Assembly (NCBI RefSeq): GCF_005237295.1
Contig: NZ_CP033006.1
Location: 496,001-560,000, forward strand
Length of the DNA stretch: 64,000 bases
From: Buchnera aphidicola (Macrosiphum euphorbiae)
GTDB lineage: Bacteria; Pseudomonadota; Gammaproteobacteria; Enterobacterales; Enterobacteriaceae
Direction: 5' to 3'
Shown here: positions 1-9,902 of the stretch, piece by piece
Layout of the letters: every line of letters begins with the position of its first letter
Numbering within the stretch: position 1 is the stretch's first letter
Program-made: the position numbers and the translations under genes
The notes under the pieces: model-generated
Seen by the model: only the letters and a program-made list of their open reading frames with translations
Told to the model about the DNA's origin: nothing
Database searches by the model: none

Positions 1-279
1 TCAGGTTCACATGTAAAAGAAATTAATGAATCAATTAAATATGGTGTTGTTAAAATGAATATTGATACTGATATACAATGGGCTGCATGGAAAGGCGTAT
101 TAAATTTTTATAAAAAAAATAAAGAGTTTTTACAAAATCAATTAGGAAATACAAAAGATAAAAATCAACCTAATAAAAAATACTATGATCCAAGATCATG
201 GATAAGAAAATCACAAAAATCAATGTCTATTAGATTAGAAAAATCGTTTAAAGATTTAAATGCTTTCAATATTTTATAA
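1..279 (+). CDS. fbaA: Fructose-bisphosphate aldolase class II, C-terminal part (5' end outside window)
   Basis: The reading frame is open from base 1 and ends at TAA 277-279, giving the last 92 residues of a class II (metal-dependent) aldolase. This enzyme cleaves fructose-1,6-bisphosphate to GAP and DHAP in glycolysis. The stretch GVVKMNIDTDIQWAAW and the tail KKYYDPRSWIRKSQKSM match the end of enterobacterial FbaA, where the Asn-Ile-Asp-Thr-Asp strand contacts the substrate phosphate. The catalytic zinc-binding part lies upstream of the window. mscS follows on the same strand, as in E. coli (fbaA-mscS). Confidence 0.95.
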   Translation, partial: SGSHVKEINESIKYGVVKMNIDTDIQWAAWKGVLNFYKKNKEFLQNQLGNTKDKNQPNKKYYDPRSWIRKSQKSMSIRLEKSFKDLNAFNIL

Positions 280-309
280 CAATTCTTATAAAGAATTTTA
301 ATTTGATTC

Positions 310-335
310 CGGGGAATAAATAAAAATATTCTCCG
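310..335 (+). terminator. Hairpin behind fbaA, possible terminator
   Basis: CGGGGAATA (310-318) pairs with TATTCTCCG (327-335), a 9-bp stem with one G-U pair and an 8-nt loop, 31 bases after the fbaA stop. It is unusually GC-rich for the surroundings. The bases after it are A-rich rather than T-rich on the + strand, so it may act as a processing or stability hairpin instead of a classical Rho-independent terminator. Confidence 0.4.
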
Positions 336-422
336 AAAAATCACTGTATTAAAAAATATACTGTTTATTAAAATAAATTATTATAATTTTTTTAATTGCT
401 AAAAAAACATACAGAGAACATG

Positions 423-1268
423 ATGGATGAATTAAATGTAGTAAATGATATCAATCATGCAGGAAATTGGTTGATACGTAATCAAGAGTTATTGCTTGGA
501 TATATAGTAAATCTAACATCTGCTATTATTATTTTAGTTGCCGGAATGTTTATATCTAAAATTATATCAAATGGAGTCAACCAAGTATTAATTACTCGTA
601 ATATTGATGCTACTATTGCTGGTTTTCTTTCTGCATTAATGCGATATATTATTATCACTTTTACACTCATTGCTGCATTAGGTCGAATTGGAGTACAAAC
701 AACATCAGTAATTGCTATATTAGGAGCAGCTGGTATGGCAATAGGTTTAGCTTTACAAGGATCTTTATCAAATTTTGCAGCCGGTGTATTATTAGTCACA
801 CTTAGACCGCTAAAAACTGGAGAATATGTTAATTTAGGAAGTGTTTCAGGAACCGTATTAAATATTCATATTTTTTATACGACACTTCGTACTTTAGACG
901 GAAAAATTGTAGTAGTTCCTAATAATAAAATCATCTCTGGTAATATTATTAATTATTCAAGAGAACCTGCTCGTCGTAATGAATTTATTATAAGTGTATC
1001 TTACAACAGTGACATTGATTTAGTGATAAAAATATTACGCAAAGTAATAGAAAAAGAAGATCGAGTGATTAAAGATAGAGATATTATTGTTGGTCTCAGT
1101 GAATTAGCTCCATCTTCTTTGAATTTTATAGTACGCTGTTGGAGTAAAAATAATGATTTAAATTCAGTATATTGGGATTTAATGGCTAATTTTAAAAAAG
1201 AATTAGATAAAAATAATATTAATATTCCTTATCCTCAATTAGATGTACATTTATATAAAAAAAAATAA
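423..1268 (+). CDS. mscS: Small-conductance mechanosensitive channel MscS
   Basis: A homoheptameric inner-membrane channel that opens under membrane tension to release solutes during hypo-osmotic shock. The product is 281 residues, about the usual 286. It has three N-terminal membrane helices. The pore-lining TM3 is recognisable by the Gly/Ala-rich segment [20 protein letters not shown] and is followed by the beta-domain ([12 protein letters not shown] in E. coli-like form). The ATG at 423 is chosen because [16 protein letters not shown] aligns directly with the E. coli N-terminus; a TTG at 396 and an ATG at 420 in the same frame are less likely. It lies behind fbaA as in E. coli. Confidence 0.95.
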   Translation: MDELNVVNDINHAGNWLIRNQELLLGYIVNLTSAIIILVAGMFISKIISNGVNQVLITRNIDATIAGFLSALMRYIIITFTLIAALGRIGVQTTSVIAILGAAGMAIGLALQGSLSNFAAGVLLVTLRPLKTGEYVNLGSVSGTVLNIHIFYTTLRTLDGKIVVVPNNKIISGNIINYSREPARRNEFIISVSYNSDIDLVIKILRKVIEKEDRVIKDRDIIVGLSELAPSSLNFIVRCWSKNNDLNSVYWDLMANFKKELDKNNINIPYPQLDVHLYKKK

Positions 1269-1328
1269 AGACAATATAAACATTAAAAAAATATACAAAA
1301 TTTTAATTTATTTTAGAAAAAGGTTTTT

Positions 1329-4300
1329 ATGTTTAAAGTTTATAAATCAAACTCACTAAATATACTCTTATTAAAAGCACATGATATTATTCAAAAACAA
1401 CCTCTTTCTAATATTTTTGAAAAAGAGATTTTTATTTATGATAATAAAGTATTATTTCAATATTTAAATATATTTCTTGCTGAAAAAGTAGGGATTTCCG
1501 CAAATTTTAAATTGTATCATCCTAAAGATTTTATATGGAAATTGTTTCAAATCATATTATCTAAAAAAGAGTTAAAAAATACGTTTACTCATTCTATAAT
1601 GATTTGGAAAATCATGAATATTCTAGATAAAGGAAAATTTTTTGAAAATTACAACAAAAAAAAAGATAAAATTCAAAATTTTAAATTTTCATTTTTAATG
1701 GCGAATATATTTGAAAAATATATCTTTTATCGTCCTAATTGGATTAATGATTGGGAAAAAAAAAATCAGTCAACAATTAATCCGAGTGAACAATGGCAAA
1801 TAAAATTATGGATGGAAATAATAGATAATACAAAAAAACTGAATCAGTGCACTCATCATTTTTCAAATTTATTTTATGATCTTCAAAAATTAATTAAAGA
1901 AAAAAAAATAAAAAAAACACACTTACCTAATCGGTGTTTTATTATTTCTTCTTTTTCATTAAATCCTTCTTATATAAAAATTTTTAAAAAAATAAGTATA
2001 TATATGAATATTTATTTTTTATATATTACACCTTATAAAAACAATACATTTAATTTAATTCAAACTAATAAGATTCATCCATATGAAAAAATAGAAAAAA
2101 AAAACACTTCAAGTAATTCGTTAATAACATTATGGGGACAATATGAAAAAATTTATTCTTTATATACCATTGAATCTCAAGAAATTAAAATCGTTAATTA
2201 TTTCAAAAAAAATAAAAATAGTAATTTACTAAATAACATTAAAAATGATTTTTTTCAAAGTAGTAAATTAAGAAAAAAAAGATTTTTAAAAGCAACAGAC
2301 AATTCAGTTTCTATAAATATTTGTTTTGATAAAAAAAATGAAATCGAGATACTATATGAAAAATTATTAATATTTTTTCATGAAAATGCATCTATAGAAC
2401 CTCGCGATATAGTTGTTACTTCTTTTTTGCTTGATGATTATATTTCGCATATTAACGCAATATTTACATCGGTAGACAAAAAAAAACAAATTCCTTTTTT
2501 TATCTCTAAAAAATTTTCTAAAAAAACAGAAATAACACTGTCTTATTTTAAAAAAATATTAAATTTATCAAATAGTCGCTTCGAAAATGAAGAAATATTA
2601 GAATTACTTGATGTTCCTGAAATAGCAAAAAAATTTAATTTTTCGGAAGAAGAAATAAAAATTTTATATGCTTGGATAGAAGAAGCAAATATTCGATGGG
2701 CTGTTGATTGCAAACATAAAGATTATTTATACTTTCCTAAAAATAAACAAAACACCTGGTTTTACGGAATAGAAAAACTACTTCTGAGTTATGCAATGAA
2801 TGATAAAGAAACAATTTGGAATAATATTTTATCATGCAGTGTGATCAATGGTTCTAGAGCAGAACTTATAGGAAAATTAATTATATTTATAAATACACTC
2901 AAGAAATGGCAAAAAAAATTATCTAAATCACAACATCTTACATATTGGTATTCGTTATCTGAAAAATTAATTAGTGATTTTTTTTTCTGCAGTAAAAAAA
3001 TAGAAAAACCTATTCAAATGATTCAAAAAAATTGGATGAAAATGATTAATGATAGTTTAATATCTAATTATTCACAAAAAATTTCAATTAATATATTAAA
3101 AAAAAATTTTTTCTGTAAATATTATTACACTAATAATGAAATATTTTTACCAGGTGTAGTAAATTTTTGTCATCCTGCCTCTGTATGTTACATTCCATTT
3201 AAAATAATATGTATTATTGGTGCTGATCATTCAAGTGTTCCAAAAACAAATTATTTAGATAATTTTAATTTACTAAAAAAATATCCATTAATTGGAGATA
3301 TTGATGTTTATCAAAAATATTGTTATCTATTTGCTCAAAGTATATCTTGTGCTGAAAAATATTTTTATATTAGCTACATTGGATATTCCGTTAAAGATAA
3401 AAGTAAAAGGTATCCTTCAGTTTTAATTGATCAATTGTTAAATTATATTGCGTGTAATTTTTGTTTTATAGGCGATCAAAATTTAAGTTTGGAAGATAAT
3501 ACTAAGAAAATTATTAAACATTTATGTAAAAAATACAAAACACAATATTTTTATAAAAAAAAACATGTAATTTCTTTCAAACAAGAAAATTCGCAAAAAA
3601 TTTTTAAAAGCATCAATAAAAACTTCCATCATCAATACTTATTAAAAGAAAAAAACTACAATTTAATTAATTTAAAGGATTTAACAAACTTTTGGAAAAA
3701 CCCAATACGTTATTTTTTTAATTTTAATTTAAAAATACAACTTAATAAAAAGAAACGAATAATTAAAACAACAGAACCCTTTTTAGTAAATCAATTAGAT
3801 TCTTTTAAAATAAAACATACTTTATTAAATAAAATAATAAATAATCAGGATACAGAACAATTATTTCAATATTATATGCTTTCTGGAAAATTACCCTATC
3901 ATTTTTTTGGAAAAATATTTTGGAATAAAAACATTAAAGAAATGACGTTGATAGCAAAAAAAGTTATCAAATACAGAATTTCAAAAAAAGAAAAAAAATT
4001 TAATTTAAATATAGAAAAATATCAAATTAATGGTATTTTATCTGAAATACAAAATACAGGTTTATTACGTTGGAAATCAAGCACTATAAATTATAGTGAT
4101 CGTATTGTTTTATGGTTAGAACATTTAATTTACTCTGTATTAGGCGGTTGTGGAAAAAGCAGAATAATAGGTTATAGAAATCAAACTTGGTCTTTTTCTT
4201 CTTTAAATTCTGATATAGCATACACTTATCTTTTGCAATATATTAAAGGGTACATAAAAGGTATGCAACAACCTATTTTATTAACTAAATCAGCTGCATC

Positions 4301-4541
4301 TTGGCTTGATCACGTTTATGACATAAGAAACGATTCTATAAAAAATGACTATTATACACAAAGAACGGGATATAAAAAATTATTGGAAACTTGGATAGGA
4401 AACGATTATATTGAAGGAGAACAAAAAGATTTTTACATCACAAAAATAATAACAAAATTAAATACAAACAACATAAAAGAAATTTGTGAAATAGCTGAAA
4501 AATGGCTAATTCCAATATTAAAAAATAAATTAAAAAAATAA
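1329..4541 (+). CDS. recC: Exodeoxyribonuclease V gamma subunit RecC
   Basis: RecC is the scaffold and Chi-scanning subunit of the RecBCD helicase-nuclease, which processes double-strand DNA ends. The product is 1070 residues (E. coli about 1122). It is recognised by its N-terminus (VYKSNSLNILL; EKVGISANF; DFIWKLF; YRPNWINDWE), matching the RecC helicase-like fold, and by the PxxS..FKIICIIGADHSSVP region near residue 640. AGGTTTTT precedes the ATG. Only one base separates its stop from recB, so the two are surely co-transcribed; the E. coli ptrA gene that normally separates them is absent. It holds several A9-A10 tracts (for example 1756-1765 and 2095-2104) yet stays open. Confidence 0.93.
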   Translation: MFKVYKSNSLNILLLKAHDIIQKQPLSNIFEKEIFIYDNKVLFQYLNIFLAEKVGISANFKLYHPKDFIWKLFQIILSKKELKNTFTHSIMIWKIMNILDKGKFFENYNKKKDKIQNFKFSFLMANIFEKYIFYRPNWINDWEKKNQSTINPSEQWQIKLWMEIIDNTKKLNQCTHHFSNLFYDLQKLIKEKKIKKTHLPNRCFIISSFSLNPSYIKIFKKISIYMNIYFLYITPYKNNTFNLIQTNKIHPYEKIEKKNTSSNSLITLWGQYEKIYSLYTIESQEIKIVNYFKKNKNSNLLNNIKNDFFQSSKLRKKRFLKATDNSVSINICFDKKNEIEILYEKLLIFFHENASIEPRDIVVTSFLLDDYISHINAIFTSVDKKKQIPFFISKKFSKKTEITLSYFKKILNLSNSRFENEEILELLDVPEIAKKFNFSEEEIKILYAWIEEANIRWAVDCKHKDYLYFPKNKQNTWFYGIEKLLLSYAMNDKETIWNNILSCSVINGSRAELIGKLIIFINTLKKWQKKLSKSQHLTYWYSLSEKLISDFFFCSKKIEKPIQMIQKNWMKMINDSLISNYSQKISINILKKNFFCKYYYTNNEIFLPGVVNFCHPASVCYIPFKIICIIGADHSSVPKTNYLDNFNLLKKYPLIGDIDVYQKYCYLFAQSISCAEKYFYISYIGYSVKDKSKRYPSVLIDQLLNYIACNFCFIGDQNLSLEDNTKKIIKHLCKKYKTQYFYKKKHVISFKQENSQKIFKSINKNFHHQYLLKEKNYNLINLKDLTNFWKNPIRYFFNFNLKIQLNKKKRIIKTTEPFLVNQLDSFKIKHTLLNKIINNQDTEQLFQYYMLSGKLPYHFFGKIFWNKNIKEMTLIAKKVIKYRISKKEKKFNLNIEKYQINGILSEIQNTGLLRWKSSTINYSDRIVLWLEHLIYSVLGGCGKSRIIGYRNQTWSFSSLNSDIAYTYLLQYIKGYIKGMQQPILLTKSAASWLDHVYDIRNDSIKNDYYTQRTGYKKLLETWIGNDYIEGEQKDFYITKIITKLNTNNIKEICEIAEKWLIPILKNKLKK

Positions 4542-4542
4542 C

Positions 4543-7500
4543 ATGAATATTGATAATATAAAAGAAAAACTCAATGTATTTAAAATATCCCTTAATGGAA
4601 TAAACCTAATAGAAGCTTCTGCAGGAACAGGAAAAACTTTTACCATTGTACTATTATATTTACGTTTATTATTAGGTATAGGAGAAAAAAAAACATATAA
4701 TAAAAAACTTTTAGTACATGAAATACTAGTAGTTACTTTTACAAACACAGCAAAAGAAGAACTATATATACGTATTAAAGATGGAATTCAAAACCTATAT
4801 TTAACTTGTATTAATAAGAAAAATATAAATCCTATTTACAATTTTTTTTTAAGAGAAATAAAAGATATAAATGAAGCTATTTATATTCTAAAAAAAGCGC
4901 AAAATGATATTAATAATGCTTCTATTTATACAATACACGGGTTTTGTCAACATATATTAGAATTGCATACTTTTCATTTAAATTCTATTTTTGAAGATAA
5001 AATAATTGATAATGAAGATGAGTTATGTTTACAAGCTACACAAGATTTTTGGAGACGTGCTTTTTATAATTTACCAGAAAATATTATCAATATTATTCAT
5101 CAAGAATATCAAAATCCAGACTATCTTTTAAAAAAGATAAAACCATTTTTTCATATGCAATCAATTAATTTTTCTGAAAAAAATATAAATAATAAAAAAT
5201 TAACTATGTTTCATCAAAAAAACATAGAAAAAATAAATTTTTTTAAAAAAATATGGTTGATTTATTATCAAATAATACCAAAAGAAATCAATAGTCTAAA
5301 AATAAATAAAAAAATATATAGTAAATTCAATATTATTAGATGGATTAATAACATTACAATATGGGCAAACTCTGAAACTAAAGATTATACAATACCTATT
5401 GCATTAAAATACTTTTCAAAAAAAAATATAGAAAAAAACACAATAAATAACATATGCTCAAAATATATTATTTTTAAAGAAACTGAAAAAATATTAAAAA
5501 AAAATCTTTCATTAAAAAATATTATTATTATATATGCTATAAGCAAAATTAAAAAATTTTTATTAAAAGAAAAACAAAAAAAATCATTACTAGGATTTAA
5601 TGATTTATTGAATATTCTTTTAAAAACTATAAAAAAAGAAAAAATTCTTAAAAATTTGATAAGAACAAAATACCCGGCCGCATTTATTGATGAATTTCAA
5701 GATACTAATATTCAGCAATATAAAATATTTAATATTTTATATAAAAACAACAAAAAAACCGTGTTATTTCTTATTGGAGATCCAAAACAAGCAATATATA
5801 GTTTCAGAGGTGCAGATATTTTTTCTTATTTATATGCAAAATCAAAAATAAAAAACTGCTATTATCTTGATACTAATTGGCGTTCTTCAATAAATATGTG
5901 TAAAAGTATTAATTTTTTATTTTCTCATCATAAAAATCCATTTATTTTTAAAAATATTCCATTTATACCTATAACACCTTCTTGTAAAAATGAAAAAATG
6001 AATTTTACAATTAATGGAGTCCCTCAAATTCCAATGAGATTTTTTTTTCAAGAAAAAGAAGAAGTGTATATAGATGATTATCAAATTTGGATTTCTCAAC
6101 AGTGTGCAAATGAAATTAGTTTTTGGTTAACTTGCGGAAAATTAGGAAACGCTAAAATTACAACTAAAAATGGAGAAAAAATTTTAACGGCTAATGATAT
6201 TGCTATATTAGTTAGAAACAAAAAAGAAGCTGATCTTATTCAAAAAGAATTGCAAAAGCTTAATATTTTTTCAATATACTCATCTGATAAAAATAGCGTT
6301 TTTCAAACTTTTGATGCCCAAGAATTGCTATGGATATTAGAATCTATTCTAGAACCTGATAATGAAAAATTATTAAGACAATCAATTTCTACACATATTT
6401 TAAAAGAGTTATCATCTAAAATAGAAAAACAATCAGTAAATGAAAATAAATATTTTATAATAGAAAAATTATATGAATATCATAATATATGGGAAAAAAT
6501 AGGAATTTTCCATATGATCAAAACTATGATATTAGAATATCAAATAAATTCTAATACTACAGAAATAAATATAAATTATTTAAAAAATTTAAATTTTTTA
6601 CATATAGCCGAATTATTACAAGAACAATTTCAACATTTTCATAAAAAAATATCTTTAATACGCTGGTTTCAAAAAAAAATTTTACAAAAAACACAACCTA
6701 CACATAATGAATATATTAGATGTTTTGATGAGTCTCAATCAGTTAAAATTATTACGATACATAAATCAAAAGGATTAGAATATCCTATTGTGTGGATACC
6801 TTTTAGTATAGATTTTAAAAAATCACTATTATCTGTTTATCATAATCAAAAAAATTTCAAAACATTTTTTGATATAAAACAAAGCAATGAAAATTTAAAA
6901 CTAGCAGATAAAGAAAGACTAGCAGAAGATATAAGGTTTTTATATGTTGCACTTACAAGATCCATTCTGCATTGCAGTATTGGAATAGCATGTTTAATAA
7001 AAAAAACAAAAAAAAACAAAAATAACAACAATCTTCATAAAAGTAGTTTAGGATATATTGTACAACATGGAAAACCCATGAATTATGAAAATTTATTTAA
7101 CCAGTTAAAAATATTCAAAATGAATGATTTTGTAGAAGTAAAAAATAATTCAGATAATTTTAAATTGCCTATAAAAAATAATATTTATTTAATATCTGAG
7201 AAAAATATCCTGAATAAAAATATAAAAAATATTTGGAATATAACAAGTTTTACTCAATTAAATAAAAAAAACAAAACATCAAAAAAGAACATAGAAGAAA
7301 TCACCTCAGAAAAGTTTTCAGTAAAAAATAAAGAAAAAAATAATAAATCATTTATAATACATAATTTTCCACAAGGAAAAAATACTGGATTAATGATGCA
7401 TGAAATATTAAAAAATTTACATTTTTTAAATAAAAAAAATTATAATTGGTTTGCAGATTTTTTAAAGAAATATAATATTCCCATTACATGGACTTCAATA

Positions 7501-8055
7501 TTAATTCATTGGATAAAAAATATTATTAATACACCACTAGGTGAAAAAAAAATTATTTTATCAAAAATAAATAAAAAATTATGTGCAAAAGAATTAGAGT
7601 TTTTTTTTCCTATAAATAATACATTATATAGTAGAGAATTAGATAAAATTATTCAATCTATTGATCCTATATCTATAGCTTCTCCAAAATTGTTTTTTAA
7701 TCCAGTTAAGGGTATATTAAAAGGATTTATCGATTTAGTTTTTTTTTGGGAAGAAAAATATTACATATTAGATTATAAGTCTAATTGGTTGGGTGAAAAC
7801 AATAGTTTTTATTCTGATATGCATATAAAACAAGAAATAATCAAAAAAAGATATGATTTGCAATATCAAATATATACTATAGCTCTACATAAATATTTAG
7901 AAAAAAAAATAAAAAATTATAATTATAAAAATGATTTTGGAGGTGTTTTTTATTTTTTTTTACGTGCTATAGATCAAGATCAAGAAAACGATGGAATTTT
8001 TTATACTCTTCCAGATTTTTCATTAATAGAAAACATAATTACTTTGATTGCATAA
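4543..8055 (+). CDS. recB: Exodeoxyribonuclease V beta subunit RecB (helicase-nuclease)
   Basis: RecB is the SF1A 3'-5' helicase plus the single nuclease of RecBCD. The product is 1170 residues (E. coli 1180). Visible motifs are Walker A ASAGTGKT (25-32), motif II FIDEFQDTN (about 380), GDPKQAIYSFRGAD (about 415), motif V/VI with ITIHKSKGLEYP and LYVALTRS, and the C-terminal nuclease core GFIDLVFFWEEKYYILDYKS followed by NWLG near residue 1070. The Asp…Asp-x-Lys catalytic residues of the RecB nuclease family are all present, so it looks fully active. It starts one base after recC. Confidence 0.95.
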   Translation: MNIDNIKEKLNVFKISLNGINLIEASAGTGKTFTIVLLYLRLLLGIGEKKTYNKKLLVHEILVVTFTNTAKEELYIRIKDGIQNLYLTCINKKNINPIYNFFLREIKDINEAIYILKKAQNDINNASIYTIHGFCQHILELHTFHLNSIFEDKIIDNEDELCLQATQDFWRRAFYNLPENIINIIHQEYQNPDYLLKKIKPFFHMQSINFSEKNINNKKLTMFHQKNIEKINFFKKIWLIYYQIIPKEINSLKINKKIYSKFNIIRWINNITIWANSETKDYTIPIALKYFSKKNIEKNTINNICSKYIIFKETEKILKKNLSLKNIIIIYAISKIKKFLLKEKQKKSLLGFNDLLNILLKTIKKEKILKNLIRTKYPAAFIDEFQDTNIQQYKIFNILYKNNKKTVLFLIGDPKQAIYSFRGADIFSYLYAKSKIKNCYYLDTNWRSSINMCKSINFLFSHHKNPFIFKNIPFIPITPSCKNEKMNFTINGVPQIPMRFFFQEKEEVYIDDYQIWISQQCANEISFWLTCGKLGNAKITTKNGEKILTANDIAILVRNKKEADLIQKELQKLNIFSIYSSDKNSVFQTFDAQELLWILESILEPDNEKLLRQSISTHILKELSSKIEKQSVNENKYFIIEKLYEYHNIWEKIGIFHMIKTMILEYQINSNTTEININYLKNLNFLHIAELLQEQFQHFHKKISLIRWFQKKILQKTQPTHNEYIRCFDESQSVKIITIHKSKGLEYPIVWIPFSIDFKKSLLSVYHNQKNFKTFFDIKQSNENLKLADKERLAEDIRFLYVALTRSILHCSIGIACLIKKTKKNKNNNNLHKSSLGYIVQHGKPMNYENLFNQLKIFKMNDFVEVKNNSDNFKLPIKNNIYLISEKNILNKNIKNIWNITSFTQLNKKNKTSKKNIEEITSEKFSVKNKEKNNKSFIIHNFPQGKNTGLMMHEILKNLHFLNKKNYNWFADFLKKYNIPITWTSILIHWIKNIINTPLGEKKIILSKINKKLCAKELEFFFPINNTLYSRELDKIIQSIDPISIASPKLFFNPVKGILKGFIDLVFFWEEKYYILDYKSNWLGENNSFYSDMHIKQEIIKKRYDLQYQIYTIALHKYLEKKIKNYNYKNDFGGVFYFFLRAIDQDQENDGIFYTLPDFSLIENIITLIA

Positions 8056-8059
8056 AAAT

Positions 8060-9865
8060 ATGATTATATTATTAAGACAAGCAGTAAAATTAAAAATTAT
8101 ACGTCCTATCGATTTTTATTTTTCCCAATTTATCGCTCAAAAAAATACTATTATAATGTTAGTTGCAGCTTGTGTAAGTTATGAAAGTACCAAAGGTCAT
8201 ATCTTCTTGCCTGTTCAATATTTTGAAAAAAATTGTTTTTTTTCCAGTTTTAATAAAACGTTTACAAAAAAAATATCAATAATTTTAGAAAAAAAAATAA
8301 ATTGGTCATTTGAGTTATTAAAACATATATCTGTAGGTAATGGTTCTATTCCTACACCTTTAGTTTTATATAAAAAAAAAATATATCTTTATAAAATGTG
8401 GAAAGCTGAAAATAATATTTTTAAATTCTTCTACACAAAAAAAAATAAAAATAAAATTGATCGAAAAAAATGTTCGAAAATATTAGATAATTTGTTTCCT
8501 GGTAAAAGTATAAATTTTCAAAAAATAGCTGTAGCACTAACTCTAATAAATCATATAACTTTTATTGTTGGTGGTCCTGGAACCGGAAAAACTACTACTA
8601 TATTAAAAATAATAATTGCATTAATAAAAAGTTCAAGTAAACCAATAAAAATTCAATTATCTGCACCAACAGGTAAAGCAACAACACGTTTAAATAAAAT
8701 CATGAAAAATAATATCTTTGATCTTTATTTTTCTGAAAAAGAAAAATACTCTCTGCCATCTAGAGCTAAAACTATACATCAACTATTAGGAATTAAAAAA
8801 ATTTCACAAAATAGTTTTTTCAATAAAAATAACTTATTAGATTTAGATATTTTAATTATTGATGAAATTTCAATGGTAGATATTTTAATGATGGAAAAAA
8901 TATTATGTGCAGTTTCAAAAAATACTAAATTAATTTTTATAGGTGATCAAAATCAATTATGTCCAATAGAATCTGGTTCTATTCTAAGAGAAATTTGTTA
9001 TTATGCTAACAATGGATATAGCTTAAAAACTATTGTTGATATTAAAAAACTTACACAATATAAATTGCAAAAAAAAATAAATAAAAAAACAACATTTATT
9101 AGCAATAGTATATGTGTTTTAAAAAAAAATTATAGATTTGATAAAAGTTCAGGGATTGATATTTTGTCGAATGCAATTTGTAATAAAAAAATAAAAATTT
9201 TTGAAAATTTATTTAACAATTCAATAAAAAACGTTTTTTTTTATGAACACAATTCCGTTCAAAAATATAAAAAAATGATTGAAAATATTACTTCAAACTA
9301 TGAAAATTTTTGGGATAAAATATATAAAAAAGCAACAATAAAAGAAATAATAGAATCTTTTCAAGATTATCAAGTATTATGTGTGTTACATGACGGTTTA
9401 TTTGGTGTGAACTTTTTAAATAAAAAATTAGAAGAAAATATGCATAAAAAAAATATAATAAAATATTTTTATATCAATGAACAAGAATGGTATGTAGGAA
9501 AACCTATTATGATTAGTAACAATAATAAATGCTTAGACGTATTTAATGGAGATATAGGTATTACTAATTTTAGTAAAAGTGGTGTTTTACAAGTGTCTTT
9601 TTTAAAAGAAAATAATACAATTAATAATATTCCTGCAAAAATTTTAAGTAATTATAAAACTGCTTGGGCTATTACTGTCCATAAATCACAAGGTTCAGAG
9701 TTTATAAATACAGCTTTAATATTACCAAATTCTGATTCATACATGTTGAATAAAGATATTTTATATACTGGCATAACAAGATCTCGAAAAATATTAAGTA
9801 TTTTTTCAGATAAAGAAGTGTTTATGAAAACTATTTTAAAAAATTCGTATAAAATAATATTTTAA
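8060..9865 (+). CDS. recD: Exodeoxyribonuclease V alpha subunit RecD
   Basis: RecD is the SF1B 5'-3' helicase of RecBCD. The product is 601 residues (E. coli 608). Walker A GGPGTGKTTT lies near residue 171, Walker B LIIDEISMVD near 275, then IFIGDQNQLCPIESGS and the C-terminal UvrD-like motif AITVHKSQGSEF with LYTGITRSR. The ATG at 8060 is 4 bases after the recB stop; an in-frame TTG at 8048 overlapping recB is the alternative. The order recC-recB-recD is that of E. coli without ptrA. Poly-A tracts of 9-10 bases lie at 8372-8381, 8437-8445 and 9121-9129. Confidence 0.94.
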   Translation: MIILLRQAVKLKIIRPIDFYFSQFIAQKNTIIMLVAACVSYESTKGHIFLPVQYFEKNCFFSSFNKTFTKKISIILEKKINWSFELLKHISVGNGSIPTPLVLYKKKIYLYKMWKAENNIFKFFYTKKNKNKIDRKKCSKILDNLFPGKSINFQKIAVALTLINHITFIVGGPGTGKTTTILKIIIALIKSSSKPIKIQLSAPTGKATTRLNKIMKNNIFDLYFSEKEKYSLPSRAKTIHQLLGIKKISQNSFFNKNNLLDLDILIIDEISMVDILMMEKILCAVSKNTKLIFIGDQNQLCPIESGSILREICYYANNGYSLKTIVDIKKLTQYKLQKKINKKTTFISNSICVLKKNYRFDKSSGIDILSNAICNKKIKIFENLFNNSIKNVFFYEHNSVQKYKKMIENITSNYENFWDKIYKKATIKEIIESFQDYQVLCVLHDGLFGVNFLNKKLEENMHKKNIIKYFYINEQEWYVGKPIMISNNNKCLDVFNGDIGITNFSKSGVLQVSFLKENNTINNIPAKILSNYKTAWAITVHKSQGSEFINTALILPNSDSYMLNKDILYTGITRSRKILSIFSDKEVFMKTILKNSYKIIF

Positions 9866-9902
9866 TATTAACAATTAATTTTTTATGAAAAGATCTATAT
9901 AT

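Noticed and set aside
482-799. Antisense reading frame over mscS, and similar ones over recB, clpX, dxs, rpoA, secY and rplO
   Set aside because: They mirror conserved genes on the other strand, show no family resemblance, and their composition follows the sense codons.
8048-8059. Upstream TTG start of recD overlapping recB
   Set aside because: ATG at 8060 gives the expected length; the extra four residues have no support.
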